DNA of 64,000 bases from Mesorhizobium sp. PAMC28654 (GTDB lineage Bacteria; Pseudomonadota; Alphaproteobacteria; Rhizobiales; Rhizobiaceae): the NCBI RefSeq assembly GCF_020616515.1, contig NZ_CP085135.1:3286001-3350000 (forward strand), in the 5' to 3' direction. The position numbers were made by a program, and so were the translations under genes. The notes beneath the pieces were generated by a model. It was given only the letters and a program-made list of their open reading frames with translations. It was not told the DNA's origin and searched no databases. This document shows, in pieces, positions 61,715 to 64,000 of the stretch. Within the stretch, counting starts at the first letter, position 1. Every line of letters starts with the position of its first letter.

Positions 61715-62167
61715 TTATCTGACGCCTGCGCCGAGGACGACCTTCCGGCGCAGAGACAGTCCGTCGCGCATGTTGAGCGACAACAGAGTGATGTTGACCG
61801 CGCCGGCGACGAGTTCGACCGCCTGCAGGATAAAGAAATAAGCGTCTAAGCGCCCTGCCTGTGCCCAGTTTGCGAGCACGAAGGCCGTGGGCAGGAGCAC
61901 CAGCAGGCCATTGGCGGCGACGATGCGCATACGCCGCTTCTTGCGGTTAACCACCGGGTTCTTCCATCCCTTGCCGAGCGAAAAGCCTGAGGCCCCCGCG
62001 ATGATCATTGCCGGGATGAGCACGGCCATGCCGGCCAGCACGCTTGTCTTCACCATTGTGATCGCCGCGGTGTCGCCAAGCAGTTCGACCGTCACCGTCG
62101 ACAGCCAGAAGGCCGACACGGTGAGGAGCGCGATGGCGCCAGCGGCTGCGTGAATCTTCGTTTTCAT
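61715..62167 (-). CDS. Small integral membrane protein controlled by adjacent MarR
   Basis: 150 residues with four helices: AAGAIALLTVSAFWLSTVTV, MVKTSVLAGMAVLIPAMIIA, RIVAANGLLVLLPTAFVLAN and YFFILQAVELVAGAVNITLL, and a basic loop NPVVNRKKRRMR. I do not recognise a named family. ATG 62167 has a good GGAGG. Its promoter region contains two copies of a palindrome and faces a MarR gene 64 bp away, so it is probably the regulator's target. Confidence 0.82.
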   Translation of the reverse strand: MKTKIHAAAGAIALLTVSAFWLSTVTVELLGDTAAITMVKTSVLAGMAVLIPAMIIAGASGFSLGKGWKNPVVNRKKRRMRIVAANGLLVLLPTAFVLANWAQAGRLDAYFFILQAVELVAGAVNITLLSLNMRDGLSLRRKVVLGAGVR

Positions 62168-62177
62168 ACTTGCCTCC

Positions 62178-62211
62178 ATAGCATGCTATATATCATTGCA
62201 TAGCATGCTAT
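62178..62211. promoter_or_regulatory. Twin MarR operator: ATAGCATGCTAT twice
   Basis: Two perfect 12-bp palindromes ATAGCATGCTAT at 62178-62189 and 62200-62211, centres 22 bp apart, i.e. two helical turns on the same face. They fill the 64-bp space between the divergent membrane-protein and marR genes. The first overlaps the leader of the former. Confidence 0.85.
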
Positions 62212-62231
62212 TCAACTGATATCTGGCTGAC

Positions 62232-62663
62232 ATGGCATTTCAGAAGGAACGATCCGCCGGTTTCCTGGCGAACCATATGGCGCGGCTGTTCGCAACTGGC
62301 CTGCAGCAGCGCATCCGGCCCCTTGGGCTGGCGCCCGCCCAGTTCATGACGCTGCTGGCGCTATGGGAACAGGATGGCCTGACACAGCGGGAACTGGTGC
62401 TGCGGCTCAGCGTCGAGCAGGCGACGATGGCCAACACGCTGATCCGCATGGAACGCGACGGGCTGATCGAAAGGCGATCGCATCCTGAAGATGGCCGCTC
62501 GCAGTCAATCCATCTCACCGCGAGAGCCTTTGCGCTCCGCGAACCGGCGACGCAGGCGGCACGTTCACAGAACGAGGCGGCGATGGCCGGATTCAGCGAG
62601 GATGAAAGGCATCTGTTTCTCGACCTGATGCGCCGCGCCATCGCGTCGATGCAAACGGACTGA
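62232..62663 (+). CDS. MarR family transcriptional regulator
   Basis: 143 residues. Winged helix with PAQFMTLLALWEQDGLTQRE, LVLRLSVEQATMANTLIRME and RDGLIERRSHPEDGRSQSIH, with dimer helices at both ends. No cysteine sensor is obvious. ATG 62232 has only a weak site. It is divergent from a membrane protein gene, with a twin palindromic operator between; auto- and cross-repression is the likely mode. Confidence 0.93.
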   Translation: MAFQKERSAGFLANHMARLFATGLQQRIRPLGLAPAQFMTLLALWEQDGLTQRELVLRLSVEQATMANTLIRMERDGLIERRSHPEDGRSQSIHLTARAFALREPATQAARSQNEAAMAGFSEDERHLFLDLMRRAIASMQTD

Positions 62664-62682
62664 CGCAGCGGATCGCCAAGGC

Positions 62683-63129
62683 TCACTCGGCCCCGCAGGA
62701 GACCTTGCCTGTGAAATCCGCGGACCTGTGGTCCGCGTCGGCCGTACTGTCATAGACGGCAAGCGAGTACTGCCCGTCATAGACGCCTTCTTCGGTGGCC
62801 TTTGTCAGGATCGTCAGTTCGACGGAGCTGAACATCTTCAACACTTGGTGCTCGTGATAGACGAGCAGTCGCAATTCCCTGTCGTCGAGCCAGTACTGCG
62901 TCAGGTTGGAATTCTCGAACACGGTCTTGCGCAGATCGTCGCCGACGGGTCTGCCCAGAATTTCAAGATCGCCGCGAAAATTGAAGGTCGGGTTGCCCAG
63001 GCCGTTGGTGACACCGGCGTCGAGCTGGAATTTCACCGCGGCATCATCGGCGGAACACCAGATGCCGCCGGAAGCGAAAGCAGCATTGGCTGACAGCAAC
63101 AGCATGGCAGCGCAGATGATCGTCCGCAT
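62683..63129 (-). CDS. Conserved exported protein of unknown function
   Basis: 148 residues from ATG 63129 (GAGGTGGAAG upstream), starting with a signal peptide MRTIICAAMLLLSANAAFAS. The mature part GGIWCSADDAAVKFQLDAGV, NPTFNFRGDLEILG, WLDDRELRLLVYHEH and KVSCGAE has two Cys near the two ends, suggesting a disulfide in the periplasm. No known domain is recognised. The frame is open further upstream, but without similarity. Confidence 0.75.
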   Translation of the reverse strand: MRTIICAAMLLLSANAAFASGGIWCSADDAAVKFQLDAGVTNGLGNPTFNFRGDLEILGRPVGDDLRKTVFENSNLTQYWLDDRELRLLVYHEHQVLKMFSSVELTILTKATEEGVYDGQYSLAVYDSTADADHRSADFTGKVSCGAE

Positions 63130-63285
63130 GTCTTCCACCTCACGCCCAAGGGGCTGCATTGACGCCTGCCTCGCCATCGAGGTCAAGGACCTGACGTATG
63201 GGGCTGAGCCAATGCAGGACGACAGCGCGGCCAATTGCCGTTCACGATGCCGATTGGCTAGAAGGAACCAACGAGAGGGGTATCC

Positions 63286-64000
63286 ATGCACAGCATCGAC
63301 AATTCGAAGACTTCCATCGGCGGCATCAGCGCGGCTCGTGTCGCCGAACTGCGCGAAACCGAGAGCGAGGTCTTTCGCAAGGCGCGGCCGAAATCAGCGG
63401 CCAAGGTCGGCAATGGCCTGCCCGGCTTCTTTGGCGGCGTGCCCATGCACTGGATGAAGGACTGGCCGACGCCGTTTCCGATCCTGGTCGACAGCGCCAG
63501 GGGCGCAGGCATCACCGATATCGACGGCAACCGGCTCGACGATTTCTGCCTAGGCGATACCGGGTCGATGTTCGGCCATTCGCCGCCGCCGGTGGCGCGA
63601 GCCATCCGACGCCAGGCCGGGCGTGGCCTGACCTACATGCTGCCCTCGGAGGACGCGCTCGCCATCGGACCGCTGCTGCAGGAACGGTTCGGCCTGCCCT
63701 TCTGGCAGATCGCGACGACGGCGACCGATGCCAACCGCTTTGCGCTGCGCGTCGCCCGCGCCGTCACCGGCCGCGAAAAGATCCTCGTCTTCAATGGCTG
63801 CTATCACGGCTCGGTCGACGAGACGATGGTGCGGCTGGTCGACGGCAAGCCCGTCAACCGGCCGGGACTCGCCGGCGAGTTCCGCGACCTGACCCGCACG
63901 GCCAAGGTAATCGAGTTCAACGACATCTCCGCCCTGGAAGCCGCGCTCAAAGACAAGGACGTCGCCTGCGTCATCGCCGAGCCGGTGCTCACCAATTCCT
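63286..64000 (+). CDS. Class III aminotransferase (aspartate aminotransferase family), 3' end outside window
   Basis: 238 codons from ATG 63286 (GAGAGGGG upstream) to the right edge. It resembles the glutamate-1-semialdehyde aminomutase-like group of fold-I PLP enzymes: ILVDSARGAGITDIDGNRLD, DDFCLGDTGSMFGHSPPPVA, the cofactor-phosphate loop TTATDANRFALRVARAVTGR, and FNGCYHGSVDETMVRL. The PLP lysine lies beyond the window. The TTATDAN loop replaces the usual TSGTEAN, keeping the Asn. A transamination of an unusual amino or oxo acid is likely; the substrate is not known. Confidence 0.9.
   Translation, partial: MHSIDNSKTSIGGISAARVAELRETESEVFRKARPKSAAKVGNGLPGFFGGVPMHWMKDWPTPFPILVDSARGAGITDIDGNRLDDFCLGDTGSMFGHSPPPVARAIRRQAGRGLTYMLPSEDALAIGPLLQERFGLPFWQIATTATDANRFALRVARAVTGREKILVFNGCYHGSVDETMVRLVDGKPVNRPGLAGEFRDLTRTAKVIEFNDISALEAALKDKDVACVIAEPVLTNS

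Overview
The window reads as chromosomal DNA of a high-GC alphaproteobacterium of the order Hyphomicrobiales, most likely Mesorhizobium or a close Phyllobacteriaceae relative. Pointers are a Ros/MucR regulator without zinc ligands, a FYDLN-acid family protein, a CP4-like class II EPSP synthase, an NDUFA9-like protein, an aa3-type cytochrome oxidase subunit IV, a transhydrogenase whose alpha subunit is split in two, and typical rhizobial intergenic palindromes. I see no nod, nif, plasmid or prophage genes. The genus is inferred from gene content, not from a search.

Layout. 1-3868 (minus) is a very large reading frame that leaves the window: a cytochrome P450, two membrane helices, an unnamed middle domain and a DyP-type peroxidase in one polypeptide. 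A class III adenylate cyclase with TPRs follows. 6.6-12.5 kb holds mucR, tRNA-Ala(GGC) and the aroA-DUF6881-cmk-rpsA neighbourhood, which is damaged: aroA has a frameshift, and rpsA has lost its first third at a junction with a 5'-truncated bile-acid-symporter-type gene. 12.6-16.2 kb has a GT-C type membrane protein, an SDR enzyme and a capsular-type glycosyltransferase. 16.2-23.4 kb is a coherent guanidino/arginine-type module: a ThDP 2-oxoacid decarboxylase and a deiminase-fold hydrolase on one strand, and a complete polar amino acid ABC transporter plus an Ldh2-type reductase on the other.

23.7-28.8 kb has DoxX, an NDUFA9-like protein, IS630 copy 1, a second P450 and a frameshifted FMN reductase. 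29-44.8 kb is mostly housekeeping (gyrB, pntAB, cox subunit IV, fused indolepyruvate ferredoxin oxidoreductase) with a FeeM-like N-acyltransferase beside a GGDEF-EAL protein. 44.9-52.5 kb is transport: an orphan LivH permease behind an 18-bp inverted repeat, and a TRAP system (DctQ, DctM, distant DctP) with an alcohol dehydrogenase and IS630 copy 2 between its parts. 52.8-64 kb carries a glutamine-amidotransferase-like hydrolase, a LacI regulator coupled to a hydroxyacid dehydrogenase, an AraC regulator divergent from DUF2000/EamA genes, a CobW/WD40 pair, a MarR regulator with twin operators, and the start of a class III aminotransferase.

Most notable: the P450-DyP fusion (it has no stop inside the window, so it is easily missed); the rpsA junction; the two inverted IS630 copies whose poly-A frameshift tracts differ by exactly three bases; and several clean palindromic operators that predict regulons. 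Three broken genes in 20 kb could be real decay or draft-assembly errors, and reads would decide.
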